DNA from: Baffinella frigidus | Taxonomy: Eukaryota; Cryptophyceae; Cryptomonadales; Baffinellaceae | NCBI GenBank assembly: GCA_026770585.1 | Contig: MU646429.1 | Location: forward strand, 433,900-445,671 | Direction: 5' to 3' | Length of the DNA: 11,772 nucleotides | Part shown: piece by piece, positions 1 to 5,802 of the stretch | How positions within the stretch are numbered: the first letter of the stretch is position 1 | How the letters are laid out: every line of letters starts with the position of its first letter | Made by a program: the position numbers and the translations under genes | The notes under the pieces: model-generated | What the model saw: only the letters and a program-made list of their open reading frames with translations | What the model was told of the DNA's origin: nothing | The model's database searches: none

Positions 1-37
1 GTGTACAAGTACAAGCGGCGTGGCGAGGCAGCCCTCC
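1..37 (+). pseudogene. Truncated 5' echo of exon A (SDR-like gene)
   Basis: These 37 bases match the first 37 bases of exon A (208-244) with one difference, C to T at position 21. That change is synonymous (CGC/CGT, Arg). Similarity stops abruptly after CCCTCC, where a CT/CA microsatellite begins. It contains the 5' part of the exon only and lies upstream of the intact copy. The window starts at its first base, so any CAG acceptor in front of it cannot be seen. It is most likely a leftover of a tandem duplication across the intron/exon boundary. It could instead be the 5' half of a real exon interrupted by the microsatellite, but the intact downstream copy makes that less likely. Confidence 0.75.
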
Positions 38-43
38 CTCTCA

Positions 44-107
44 CTCGAGACCTCTCTCTCTCTCTCTGTCTCGCGCGCGCGCTCTCTCTCCCACACACAC
101 ACACACA

Positions 108-153
<46 letters not shown>
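44..153. repeat. (TC)n and (CA)n microsatellite
   Basis: A run of TC dinucleotides (about 44-68 and 81-90), interrupted by CGCG, is followed by a long CA run (about 91-153) with one CATA interruption. It sits in intronic sequence between the 37-base exon echo and the pyrimidine-rich tract leading to the exon A acceptor. It encodes nothing; the His/Thr runs in translation are artefacts of the repeat. Confidence 0.95.
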
Positions 154-154
<1 letters not shown>

Positions 155-207
155 GAAACCACCCTCCCTCCCTGCCTCTCACACCACCCCTCTTTCCCTC
201 TCGGCAG

Positions 208-267
208 GTGTACAAGTACAAGCGGCGCGGCGAGGCAGCCCTCCGCAACAGCGGCACCCCCTACGCG
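208..267 (+). CDS. Exon A of atypical SDR (NmrA/SDR5-like) gene, 5' partial gene
   Basis: Twenty codons, preceded by a pyrimidine-rich tract ending TCGGCAG and followed by donor GTAACC, in phase 0. The translation contains KRRGEAALRNSGTPYA. This resembles the conserved segment of atypical short-chain dehydrogenases (NAD(P)-binding, NmrA/SDR5 class), where a K-x-x-GE-x-x-LR-x-SG-x-x-Y(T/A)-(I/V)VRPG stretch carries the helix and strand after the active-site region. Joined to exon B it reads SGTPYA-IVRV, which matches the expected continuation 'Y-x-IVR'. The start codon, the Rossmann glycine motif and the N-terminal half must lie upstream of the window. Fragments of this exon recur at 1-37, 342-363 and 502-543. 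Cofactor and substrate cannot be deduced. Confidence 0.75.
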
Positions 268-341
268 GTAACCCCAACAGATTCCCATCTGTTGAGTGAC
301 CCTTCCGCAACAGTTGACTGATCCTTTCTATTTCGGTCTGG

Positions 342-363
342 AAAAGCGGCACCCCCTACTCGG
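342..363 (+). pseudogene. 3' echo of exon A (short)
   Basis: Bases 345-363 match 250-268 (end of exon A plus the first donor base) with one mismatch. A weaker trace around 298-314 (CCCTTCCGCAACAG) resembles the middle of the same exon. Only 3'-edge sequence is present and it lies downstream of the intact exon. A GTTGAGG array begins immediately after it. Confidence 0.6.
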
Positions 364-385
364 TTGAGGGTTGAGGGTTCAAGGT

Positions 386-444
<59 letters not shown>

Positions 445-490
445 TCAGGCTTGAGGGTTGTTGGTGGAGGGTGGAGGGTGGAGGGTTCAG
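363..490 (+). repeat. (GTTGAGG)n telomere-like variant array
   Basis: A heptamer array of GGTTGAG, about a dozen units with some degeneration (TTGATCAGGC, GGTGGAG). The heptamer differs from the TTTAGGG telomere-type unit by a few bases and is G-rich on the coding strand. It lies inside intron 1 between two 3' echoes of exon A. Confidence 0.9.
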
Positions 491-501
491 GAGGCCTCGG
501 T

Positions 502-543
502 GCGGCGAGGCAGCCCTCCGCAACAGCGGCACCCCCTACGCGG
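502..543 (+). pseudogene. 3' echo of exon A (42 bases, identical)
   Basis: Forty-two bases identical to 227-268, covering the 3' two thirds of exon A and the first donor base. After that the real exon continues GTAACC, whereas this copy continues GTTGAC. The 5' part is absent and the fragment is downstream of the intact exon. Perfect identity suggests a recent duplication or conversion. If used as an alternative donor region it would need an acceptor, and none is obvious just upstream. Confidence 0.85.
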
Positions 544-569
544 TTGACTATCCCCTAACCCTCAAGCCA

Positions 570-820
570 TAATTGCTCATACCTGAACCCTGAACCCTAA
601 ACCCTAAACCCTAAGCCCTACCCCCTGCACCCTAAACCCTAAACTGCAAAACCAACACCCTCAACCCTAACCCCCAAACCTTACTTCCTACACCCTACAC
701 CCTACACCCTAAACCCTGAACCCTCATCCCCAACCCCTAAACCCTACACCCCAAACCCTGATCCCCAACCCCTATACCCTAAACCCTAAACCCTCATCCC
801 TAATCCCCAATCCCCAATTC
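570..820 (+). repeat. Degenerate CCCTAAA tract in intron 1
   Basis: About 250 bases built from CCCTAAA, CCCTACA, CCCTGAA and CCCCAAA variants, C-rich on the coding strand. It runs almost up to the CGGCAG acceptor of exon B. CTAAC/CTAAA units resemble branch-point motifs, so the tract probably supplies branch point and pyrimidine-rich context for this splice site (inference). Confidence 0.9.
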
Positions 821-828
821 CTCGGCAG

Positions 829-870
829 ATCGTGCGCGTCAACTCCACTTTCAAGAAGGCAGAGTTTGAG
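829..870 (+). CDS. Exon B of atypical SDR gene
   Basis: Fourteen codons, preceded by CTCGGCAG and followed by donor GTCCGA, in phase 0. The translation is IVRVNSTFKKAEFE. Following exon A it gives SGTPYA-IVRV, the strand that in SDR5/NmrA proteins normally reads YTIVRPG; here the usual Pro-Gly is replaced by Val-Asn. A 36-base 3' echo including the donor lies downstream at 1153-1188. The distance from this segment to the exon C helix is shorter than usual for the family, so another small exon in 871-3350 may have been missed. Confidence 0.7.
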
Positions 871-894
871 GTCCGATCCTTCACCCTAAACTCT

Positions 895-1032
895 CCACAC
901 ACCCTCACAACTTGGGCAAATAAAAAAAGTCAAAAACACCAAATCCCCTTGAAGGCCGTCGGAATCCGACGGCCTTCAAGGGGATTTTTGGAGCCGTTTT
1001 TCCCGATTTGCCCAGACTGTGAGGGTTGGTGG
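895..1032. mobile_element. Palindromic MITE, family A copy 1
   Basis: A 138-bp element. The left end CCACACACCCTCACA (895-909) is an imperfect inverted repeat of TGTGAGGGTTGGTGG (1018-1032). The centre is a perfect palindrome: 23-base arms at 941-963 and 965-987 around one base. A second copy of identical length is at 9615-9752 and a degenerate one at 7103-7270. There is no coding capacity, which fits a non-autonomous DNA transposon (MITE). It lies in intron 2 just after the exon B donor. An open frame crossing it is an artefact of the palindrome. Confidence 0.85.
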
Positions 1033-1072
1033 CTAAATCGCGCACGATGCGTACGATATGCCGAGATATTGG

Positions 1073-1137
1073 GGTTGAAGGTTGAGGGTTTAGGGTGTAG
1101 GGTGTAGGGTGTAGGGTGTAGGGTGTAGGGTTTGGGG
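1073..1137 (-). repeat. TTTAGGG/TGTAGGG telomere-like tract (G-rich on + strand)
   Basis: GGTTGAAGGTTGAGGGTTTAGGG followed by at least five GTGTAGG heptamers. It is opposite in strand to most telomere-like tracts in the window, and it separates the palindromic element from the 3' echo of exon B. Confidence 0.9.
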
Positions 1138-1152
1138 TTGGACGCTCACCCC

Positions 1153-1188
1153 CAACTCCACTTTCAAGAAGGCAGAGTTTGAGGTCCG
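1153..1188 (+). pseudogene. 3' echo of exon B with its donor site
   Basis: Thirty-six bases identical to 840-875: the last part of exon B, the GT donor and four more intron bases. The 5' part of the exon is missing. It lies downstream of the intact exon and is followed directly by CCCTAAA repeats. Confidence 0.88.
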
Positions 1189-1327
1189 TCCCTAAACCCT
1201 AAACCCCAAACTCTAAACCCCAAACCCCAAACCCAAACCCTAAACCCTAAACCCTAAACCCTGGCCCTAAACCCTGGCTCTCAACCCCAAACCCTAAACC
1301 CTAAACCCTGAACCCCTCAACCCTAAA
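1189..1327 (+). repeat. Degenerate CCCTAAA tract in intron 2
   Basis: C-strand telomere-like repeats (CCCTAAA, CCCCAAA, CCCTGGC variants) filling the space between the exon B echo and a large tandem array. Confidence 0.9.
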
Positions 1328-2150
1328 TCCGCTACTTCTCGATTGTACACCAGGGATCGCGGTACACGTTTAAAACACCCGGGTATCAAACGTTGCATAA
1401 TCGGGGTGCTCCATTCTGCAGGGGGCACCCCTCCCTCAACCCCGCTACTACTCTATCATACACCCGGGTTCGCGGTACACGTTTAAAACACCCTGGCATA
1501 TAAGTTGCATAATCGGGGTCCTGGAACCTGCCAAGTCCCTCAAATCCGCGACTTCTCGAGTGTACACTCAGAATCACAGTACACATTTAAAACACTCCGG
1601 TACACGCTCAAAACCTCCTGGTACAAACCGTTGTATATAATCGGGGCGCGTGAACCTGCAGGGCCCACCTCTCCTTCAAATCCGCTACTACTCTATTATA
1701 CACGCATAATCACGGTACACATCTAAAATACCTTGGTAAAAAAAACGATATATGTAATCCGGGTGCGCAAATCTGCAGGGGCCGATGCCGGCAACCTCGA
1801 ACATCGTGGTACGGGGAGATGACACCTCTCTCTCAAATCCGCTACTAGTCCATTGTACACGCATGATCGCGGTACGCTTTTAAAATGCCCTGGTACAAAA
1901 CGATATATGTAATCCGGGTGCGCGAATCCGCAGGGGCCGATGCCGGCAACCTCGAACATTGTGGTACGGGGAGATGACACCTCTCTCTCAAATCCGCTAC
2001 TAGTCCATTGTACACCCATGATCGCGGTACGCTTTTGAAATGCCCTGGTACAAAAAGATATATATAATCCGGGTGCGCGAATCCGCAGGGGCCGATGCCG
2101 GCAACCTCGAACATTGTGGTACGGGGAGACGACAACACCGAGGTACGCGA
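1328..2150. repeat. Six-unit tandem array with growing period (about 105 to 157 bp)
   Basis: Units begin with TCCGCTACT-like sequence at about 1328, 1439, 1545, 1681, 1838 and 1993. They share the blocks 'cGGTACaC-tTTAAAAc', 'GGTAcAAA' and 'TAATC-GGG'. The first units are 105-112 bp. The last two full spacings are about 155-157 bp because they carry an extra block of about 48 bp (from GGCCGATGCCGGCAACC to GGGGAGATGACACC). The two 3'-most units are nearly identical, so they are the youngest. Open frames here are artefacts of the repeat period. It is a satellite-like intronic array of unknown role. Confidence 0.88.
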
Positions 2151-2226
2151 AGCCCCTTTCACCCCCAAATCCGGTACGGGTTCTTAAGATGGGGCTAGTT
2201 TCCCCAGTCTGCCCCAGAAGCACATG

Positions 2227-2250
2227 CTTCTTCTTCTTCTTCTTCTTCTT
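2227..2250. repeat. (CTT)8 microsatellite
   Basis: Eight CTT units. On the reverse strand they create the poly-Lys or poly-Glu runs seen in translation, which should not be taken as protein. Confidence 0.95.
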
Positions 2251-2425
2251 TATTACTGTCGATACAGGTCCTAAATGAGGCCCGTGCGCCTTGAGTTGGG
2301 CGATACAAAAGTCTACGAGCCTTGAGAAACGGACTCGCCTCAGAGACAAGAGCTATAACGGCTCCAGCGCCAGAAGCACATGTTGACGAGACAACTGTCC
2401 AACGTGACGTATGCCATTTTACCAT

Positions 2426-2813
2426 CTAGCTCCGCCTCACTAGCGTTGACCGACTATTCTCAAGTTGACGTCCTGGGTGTGCGGTACAAACCCGTCAACT
2501 TTGGAGCGGGAACGAGCCCGACTCCTAGCTCTGCCTCGCTCGCGTTGGCCGGCTATTCTCAAGTTGACATGCTAGGTTTGCGGGTACACATTCGTCAAAT
2601 TTGGTGCGGGAAAGAGTCCGGGGGAAGCAGATTGGTGAGCGTAAATGGACTGAGGGGGGGTGACACAACCGAGGTGCGTGAGCCCCCTTTGACTCCTAGC
2701 TCTGCCTTCTTATTGGGCTCACCAGTGTGGTGAGCCCGGGCTCTTTCCGATCAAAAATTGGGCAGGATGTGTACCAGACAAGACTCAAGTTTTGTTGATT
2801 TGCGGGTGCACAC
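2426..2813. repeat. Second tandem array, about 99-bp unit
   Basis: Units start with CTAGCTC(C/T)GCCT at 2426, 2525 and 2696. The first two are about 99 bp and share CTATTCTCAAGTTGAC and a GGTAC-A block. The third is interrupted by sequence containing GGGCTCACCAGTGTGGTGAG. A related GGGCTC-CCA-TTTGGTGAG block is at about 8941-8963 in the J-protein intron. The spacer before unit 3 (about 2661-2690, GACACAACCGAGGTGCGTGA) resembles the end of the previous array (about 2131-2155). No coding evidence. Confidence 0.75.
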
Positions 2814-2953
2814 TTATCCGGGGAAACCTATTTTTCTTTCATTTGATGGCAATCAAAATTACTACACAGATTCTTTTATATTACTAAAAAAAACGAATTG
2901 TGTAGTAATTTTCGTTGCCATCAAATGAAAGAAAAATAGGTTTCCCCGGATAA
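2814..2953. mobile_element. Hairpin MITE B with 55-bp terminal inverted repeats
   Basis: The left arm 2814-2868 and right arm 2899-2953 are reverse complements over 55 bases with two mismatches, around an AT-rich loop of about 30 bases. Ends are TTATCCGGGG and CCCCGGATAA. The 4-bp sequence ACAC flanks both sides (2810-2813 and 2954-2957) and may be a target-site duplication. There is no coding capacity. It is inserted in the third unit of the 99-bp array, in intron 2. It is the only copy seen here. Confidence 0.9.
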
Positions 2954-3126
2954 ACACGTGGCAGCCGCCGCCGTCACCGCTAAGTCTAGCGTATCCGAAA
3001 CCCACATGGCTTTCCACCGTTACTCAAGTTAACGGAGGTTCAACTTTTGCCTGTGAGACGGCTCACTCTCGAATTCTTCCTCGGTGCGCAGCGCTCTAAC
3101 GTCTCTCTCGCTGTTGGCGAATGCAG
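2954..3126 (+). other. Intron 2 segment with block shared with 3605-3660
   Basis: Bases about 2976-3003 (ACCGCTAAGTCTAGCG, then TCCGAAACCC) resemble 3608-3650, which carries the same sequence with an internal repeat of CCGCTGAATCTAGCG. No exon with proper borders could be assigned here. The sequence directly before the first exon C echo (3112-3126) reads TGTTGGCGAATGCAG. Confidence 0.5.
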
Positions 3127-3174
3127 AACAGCATTATCTACGCCGGAAACCTCGCCACAGTCCTCGTCGGCGCC
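3127..3174 (+). pseudogene. 5' echo 1 of exon C with acceptor CAG
   Basis: After TGCAG, 48 bases align codon by codon with exon C: NSIIYAGNLATVLVGA versus NSIMYAGNLAAVLVDA. The frame is intact. Similarity ends at CCCAAACCCC, which leads into telomere-like repeats and an in-frame stop. The intact exon starts exactly 224 bases downstream. There is no donor at the break, so use as an exon is unlikely. Confidence 0.88.
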
Positions 3175-3238
3175 CCCAAACCCCTAAGTCCTAAACCCTA
3201 AACCCCTAAGCGCTAACCCCCTAACCTCTCGCAAACAG

Positions 3239-3286
3239 AACAGCATTATGTACGCCGGGAACCTCGCCACAGTCCTCATCGACGCC
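3239..3286 (+). pseudogene. 5' echo 2 of exon C with acceptor CAG
   Basis: This is the second fragment, preceded by TCTCGCAAACAG exactly as the real exon is. It reads NSIMYAGNLATVLIDA. It starts 112 bases after echo 1 and 112 bases before the real exon C, and breaks off at the same exon position as echo 1. The three starts therefore define a 112-bp tandem unit made of 48 exonic bases plus 64 bases of CCCTAAA-like intron and acceptor. Confidence 0.9.
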
Positions 3287-3350
3287 CCCAGACCCCTAAG
3301 TCCTAAACCCCAAACCCCTGAGCGCTAACCCCCTAACCTCTCGCAAACAG

Positions 3351-3434
3351 AACAGCATTATGTACGCCGGGAACCTCGCGGCGGTGCTGGTCGACGCCGC
3401 GTTTCATCCCGCGGCCGCCGGCAAGTCCTTCGGG
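3351..3434 (+). CDS. Exon C of atypical SDR gene
   Basis: Twenty-eight codons following TCGCAAACAG, ending TTCGGG before GTCTGA, phase 0. The translation includes YAGNLAAVLVDAAFHPAAAG and then KSFG. In atypical SDRs this corresponds to the C-terminal helix usually written IS-x-x-x-LA-x-x-LV-x-AL followed by 'G-KTF-x-V', a region that shapes the substrate side of the NAD(P)-binding domain. If the GT is not used as a donor, translation would end after Val at TGA 3438-3440. I prefer splicing to exon D, because all exons are phase 0 and the exon D acceptor is well formed. Two 5' echoes lie upstream, and donor-containing echoes and a degenerate 3' relative lie downstream. Confidence 0.75.
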
Positions 3435-3505
3435 GTCTGATCCCCAGCCCTTTATCTTTGGGGTCTGATCCCCAGCCCTTTATCTGGGGTCTGATCCCCA
3501 GCCCT
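3432..3505 (+). repeat. Triple repeat of the exon C donor region (26-28 bp)
   Basis: GGGGTCTGATCCCCAG plus CCCTTTATCT occurs three times, starting at 3432, 3460 and 3486. Each copy contains the exon end GGG, the GT donor and an AG. Each is also a small palindrome (GGGGTCTGATCCCC). This is a tandem duplication over the 3' edge of exon C, mirroring the upstream acceptor-side triplication. The choice between donors would change no more than a few residues or add a stop. Confidence 0.85.
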
Positions 3506-3610
3506 TAATCGTAGGGCCACACGGTGACTACGGACCTTTCACCAAAAGTCAACTTACCCAGGGGGCAGTTAATTTGAAATGTTTTGTGATGCAAGTTTGG
3601 TCCCGTTACC

Positions 3611-3725
3611 GCTGAGTCTAGCGCCGCTGAATCTAGCGTTTCCGAAACCCTCGCAGCCCACCGTGTGGCTCAGGGCTTAGTCCGTTTCACGACGCGGCTG
3701 CTAGCACGTCGTTCGGGGCCACCTC
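3611..3725 (+). pseudogene. Diverged, frameshifted relative of exon C
   Basis: TTTCACGACGCG (from 3690) onward reads FHDAAASTSFG against FHPAAAGKSFG of exon C. It is co-linear over 11 codons, and four of the seven changed codons are synonymous. In a frame shifted by one base, the preceding stretch reads SVSETLAAHRVAQGLV, which resembles the SDR C-terminal helix. There is no GT donor after the final GGG and no clear acceptor. A shorter derivative follows at about 3795-3825 (GACGCAAGGTCATCGGGGCC). This is probably an old duplicate exon decayed by a one-base indel. A missed alternative exon is less likely. Confidence 0.5.
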
Positions 3726-3927
3726 CAACTCTAACCCCTAACCCCTAACCCCTAAATCCTAAACCCTAACCCCTGATCAATCCCTGAGCTCTGTCGTTGA
3801 ACGACGCAAGGTCATCGGGGCCACCCCCACCCCTATCCCCTGATCCCTAATCCTGAAGCTTAAGTCGAGACCCGACCCGAAACCCGGTCGTCAATCCCCA
3901 ATCCCCAGAACCAATCTGGGTTCATGC
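3725..3927 (+). repeat. Telomere-like patch and fragment of the exon C relative
   Basis: CTAACCCCTAACCCCTAAACC-type repeats (about 3730-3775) follow the pseudo-exon. A shortened copy of its 3' edge (about 3790-3827) and further CCCTGATCC/CCCAATCC variants come next. No gene is seen. Confidence 0.6.
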
Positions 3928-4132
3928 ATCCACTCGAGGCCTGTAATGTGTCTGTTTTACAACGAGGTTTCCTTTACAAGTGGGGCGGTGTGCAGTAATT
4001 TTCACACAAATAGTCGCGTTTGGTCACGTAGCTCGCGGATATCCGCGGGCTAAGTGACTAAACGCGTCCGTGACTGGTGCAAATTTCAACAACCCACTTT
4101 TAAAATACTCCCTCTTCTAGCCTCGAGTGGAT
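3928..4132. mobile_element. Palindromic MITE, family D copy 1
   Basis: A 205-bp element bounded by ATCCACTCGAGGC (3928-3940) and its exact reverse complement (4120-4132). Its centre is a near-perfect palindrome of about 52 bases around CGCGGATATCCGCG. A related segment in reverse orientation lies at about 10537-10690, sharing TTACAAGTGGG and TTGGTCACGTA motifs. It has no coding capacity and is in intron 3. Confidence 0.78.
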
Positions 4133-4157
4133 AGCGGCCGGACTGGTTTTAATAAAA

Positions 4158-4179
4158 GTCTATCTCTCTCCCTCTCCCT

Positions 4180-4220
<41 letters not shown>
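4158..4220. repeat. (CT)n / (CCCTCT)n microsatellite
   Basis: A pure pyrimidine tract of CT and CCCTCT units in intron 3. On the coding strand it could act as a polypyrimidine tract for the echo acceptors that follow. Confidence 0.95.
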
Positions 4221-4223
<3 letters not shown>

Positions 4224-4238
4224 ACTCGAACACACCTG

Positions 4239-4396
4239 GTAGCGCAAACATCAAGCGCCATGTGACTGATCCGCTGACTGATCCCGTCGCACCTGTTGGC
4301 TGATGCCGTCGCAACGGTTGCCTGATCCTCTCGAGCACTGATCCTTCCTACAGGTAGCGACTAACGTCGAGCGGCACCTGCCTGACCGCGACATTG
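4239..4396 (+). pseudogene. Two 5' echoes of exon D (one old, one clear)
   Basis: The clear copy starts at 4354 after TTCCTACAG. It reads VATNVERHLPDRDI against VATNVERHLTERDI of exon D, is in frame, and breaks off at GACATTG. An older copy from 4239 (GTAGCGCAAACATCAAGCG) aligns with the exon D start but is badly diverged. Both lie upstream of the intact exon and keep only its 5' edge. Confidence 0.78.
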
Positions 4397-4530
4397 TTGG
4401 GGTGGTGGGGTGGTGGGGTGGTGGGGTGGTAGGGTGGTGGGTTGGTGGGGTGGTGGGGTGTTGGGTTGGTGGTGTGGTGGTGTGGTGGGGTGTTGGGGTG
4501 TTGGTGTGGTGGTGTGGTGTGGTGGTGTGA
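4396..4530 (+). repeat. (GGTGGGGT)n G-rich array
   Basis: About 135 bases of TGGTGGGG/TGTTGGGG/TGTGGTGG units with almost no C on the coding strand. Many closely spaced GGGG runs make a G-quadruplex in DNA or pre-mRNA likely. It begins at the very base where the exon D echo breaks off. His/Thr/Pro-rich reverse-strand frames are artefacts. Confidence 0.93.
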
Positions 4531-4582
4531 TCCCCAAACAGTGATCCCAAAAGATTGGGGTTTGACGCTCGTAAACCAACAG

Positions 4583-4654
4583 GTAGCGTTCGTCGCACCA
4601 ACCGGTAGCGACGAACACGACGAACGTCGAGCGGCTCCTGACTGAGCGCCCGTT
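4583..4654 (+). pseudogene. Further 5' echoes of exon D
   Basis: After AACCAACAG, GTAGCGTTCGTCGCACC (4583) is a short start-only fragment. A second start, GTAGCGACGAAC at 4605, continues with a six-base in-frame duplication as VATNTTNVERLLTERPF and then diverges. With the pair at 4239 and 4354, exon D has at least three recognisable upstream fragments and probably four. Confidence 0.72.
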
Positions 4655-4844
4655 CAATAGATACGGCTAATAAAACTTGGAAATACATTATGAACAAAGC
4701 AACCAAAACCAATTGCTTATATTCTGCTTTGGTGTTATGTAATAATCCTGATAAAGTTGATGCGACATTGCCGCTTGGAAGAAGGACCTCTTCCCAACTT
4801 ACCATATCTCCCCAGCTCCTAACTGTAACTCCCCAAGTGTTTTT
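4655..4844 (+). other. Intron 3 segment, no recognisable gene
   Basis: Moderately AT-rich unique-looking sequence. Short open frames on both strands have no family resemblance and no splice-supported boundaries. I see nothing to annotate. Confidence 0.5.
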
Positions 4845-4966
4845 ACCACTGTTCACGTGTTTTGACCACTCAGCGTCTCAACAGCTCTTGCCTGTACCGC
4901 CTAAGTCACTCGGTGTTTTGTTTGACCAGTGTTCACGTGTTTTGACCACTTAGCGTGTCTCGACAG
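4845..4966 (+). repeat. Duplicated 3' end of intron 3 (about 81-bp period)
   Basis: The segment ACCACTGTTCACGTGTTTTG through CTCAACAG (4845-4884) recurs as ACCAGTGTTCACGTGTTTTG through CTCGACAG (4925-4966), and exon D starts directly after the second CAG. The first copy has an acceptor-like CAG but no recognisable exon D after it. This is a duplication of the splice-acceptor region itself. Confidence 0.85.
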
Positions 4967-5032
4967 GTCGCGACGAACGTCGAGCGGCACCTGACAGAGC
5001 GCGACATCGACGCTTGGAAGGACGACCTCATG
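4967..5032 (+). CDS. Exon D of the SDR-like gene
   Basis: Twenty-two codons from CGACAG to donor GTCTAT, phase 0. The translation is VATNVERHLTERDIDAWK followed by DDLM. Joined to exon C it reads KSFG-VATNVERHL. The piece is charged and probably helical. I do not recognise it as a named domain; it would be a C-terminal extension of the SDR fold. Exon status is supported by repeated in-frame 5' fragments upstream, clean borders and phase agreement. It could belong to a separate gene if exon C ends at its TGA. Confidence 0.65.
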
Positions 5033-5039
5033 GTCTATT

Positions 5040-5262
5040 GCAACCCTAACCCCCAGCCCCCAACCCCCTACCCCCAACCAGTAAACTCTAAACCCCAAAC
5101 CCTAAACCATAAACCATAAACCATAAACCCTAAACCCTAAACCCTAAACCCTAGACCCTAGACCATAAACTATAAACCCTGAACCCTGAACCCTGAACCC
5201 TGAACCCTGAACCCTGAACCCTGAACCCTGAACTCTGAATCCTAAACCCTAACCCCCGAAAG
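5040..5262 (+). repeat. CCCTAAA / CCCTGAA tract in intron 4
   Basis: C-strand telomere-like heptamers. Perfect CCCTAAA runs are followed by an array of about eight CCTGAAC heptamers (about 5175-5235). Such homogeneous variant runs point to local amplification of a mutated unit rather than fresh telomerase addition. Confidence 0.93.
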
Positions 5263-5292
5263 CCAACGTTAAAAGAGGATTTGTTTGGGCGT

Positions 5293-5368
5293 GACTCCGG
5301 TACAAAACATTACAATCGGTGTTTTCAAGGGGTTGTAAAATCCGGTGTTATACATTTTGTACCGAGTC
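5293..5368. repeat. Imperfect hairpin (GACTCCGGTACAAAA / TTTTGTACCGAGTC)
   Basis: Terminal inverted repeats of 14 bases with a one-base gap, enclosing about 47 bases that are also partly self-complementary. It may be a small MITE remnant. No second copy was noticed. Confidence 0.55.
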
Positions 5369-5401
5369 GCATCCTGATAAATTCACCGCTAGAGTTGGCT
5401 A

Positions 5402-5475
5402 AGGTCAGCCCATCTATCCCGAGGCGAGCCCATCCATCCTGAGGCGGACCCATCCATCCTGAGGCGGACCTCCGC
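5402..5475. repeat. 20-bp tandem repeat (GAGGCGGACCCATCCATCCT)
   Basis: About three and a half units of a 20-bp repeat with minor variation in the first copies (GAGGCGAGCCCATCCATCCT). No coding evidence. Confidence 0.85.
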
Positions 5476-5500
5476 CATTCGCAACGAACTACATGTTTTC

Positions 5501-5575
5501 TAGGAGCGTAAGAGGCTACTGGCCCCTTGAGGGATAAGCTATCCCTTAAGGGGCCAGTAGCCTCTTACGCTCCTA
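5501..5575. repeat. Near-perfect 36-bp stem hairpin
   Basis: Arms 5501-5536 and 5540-5575 are complementary over 36 bases with one mismatch, around a 3-base loop. Related fragments follow at once (TATCCCTTAAG-GGCCAGTAG at about 5585-5604). In intron 4 RNA it would fold into a long rigid stem. It is a fold-back element or MITE end-fragment. Confidence 0.85.
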
Positions 5576-5597
5576 CTTAGGCCTATCCCTTAAGTGG

Positions 5598-5650
5598 CCA
5601 GTAGGCTCATACACCCTACCGTAGGGCCCTAGGACCTGCCTAGGACCTCT
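5598..5650 (+). repeat. Left half of a 53-bp inverted repeat pair
   Basis: This segment is the reverse complement of 6311-6363 with about five mismatches; both contain CTACCGTAGGGCCCTAG. A perfect palindrome GCCGGTCAAATTTGACCGGC follows at about 5653-5672, matching GCGGTCAAATTTGACCGC near 6207-6224. The pair flanks the minisatellite and terminal exon E. Confidence 0.8.
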
Positions 5651-5802
5651 TGCCGGTCAAATTTGACCGGCTGGCCACTCAAGGGATAGGTAGGGGCATC
5701 CCACCTCATTGGGTCAGACATCACCCCATGGCCACTGAAGGGATATGCCCGCCGGCATTGACGCGTGCGTGCGTAGTCACTGCGCGACCCCCGCGCATTG
5801 TG

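Noticed and set aside
1-321. Open frames through 1-321 as a protein with His/Thr repeats
   Set aside because: The frame crosses a CA microsatellite and intron. Only 208-267 has splice-supported, family-like content.
832-1107. Open frame continuing exon B to 1107
   Set aside because: It runs through the palindromic MITE and telomere-like repeats. The echo at 1153 supports the exon edge and donor at 870/871.
1328-2150. CRISPR-like array
   Set aside because: Units are more than 100 bp, similar along their whole length without unique spacers, and the host is eukaryotic.
1723-2425. Minus-strand open frames of up to 208 codons
   Set aside because: They arise from the 155-bp tandem array and the CTT repeat (poly-Lys). 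The same peptide repeats with the DNA period and there is no family match.
4251-4856. 201-codon minus-strand frame
   Set aside because: Its centre is the translated GGTGGGGT array (His/Thr/Pro repeats) and its ends are antisense to exon D echoes.
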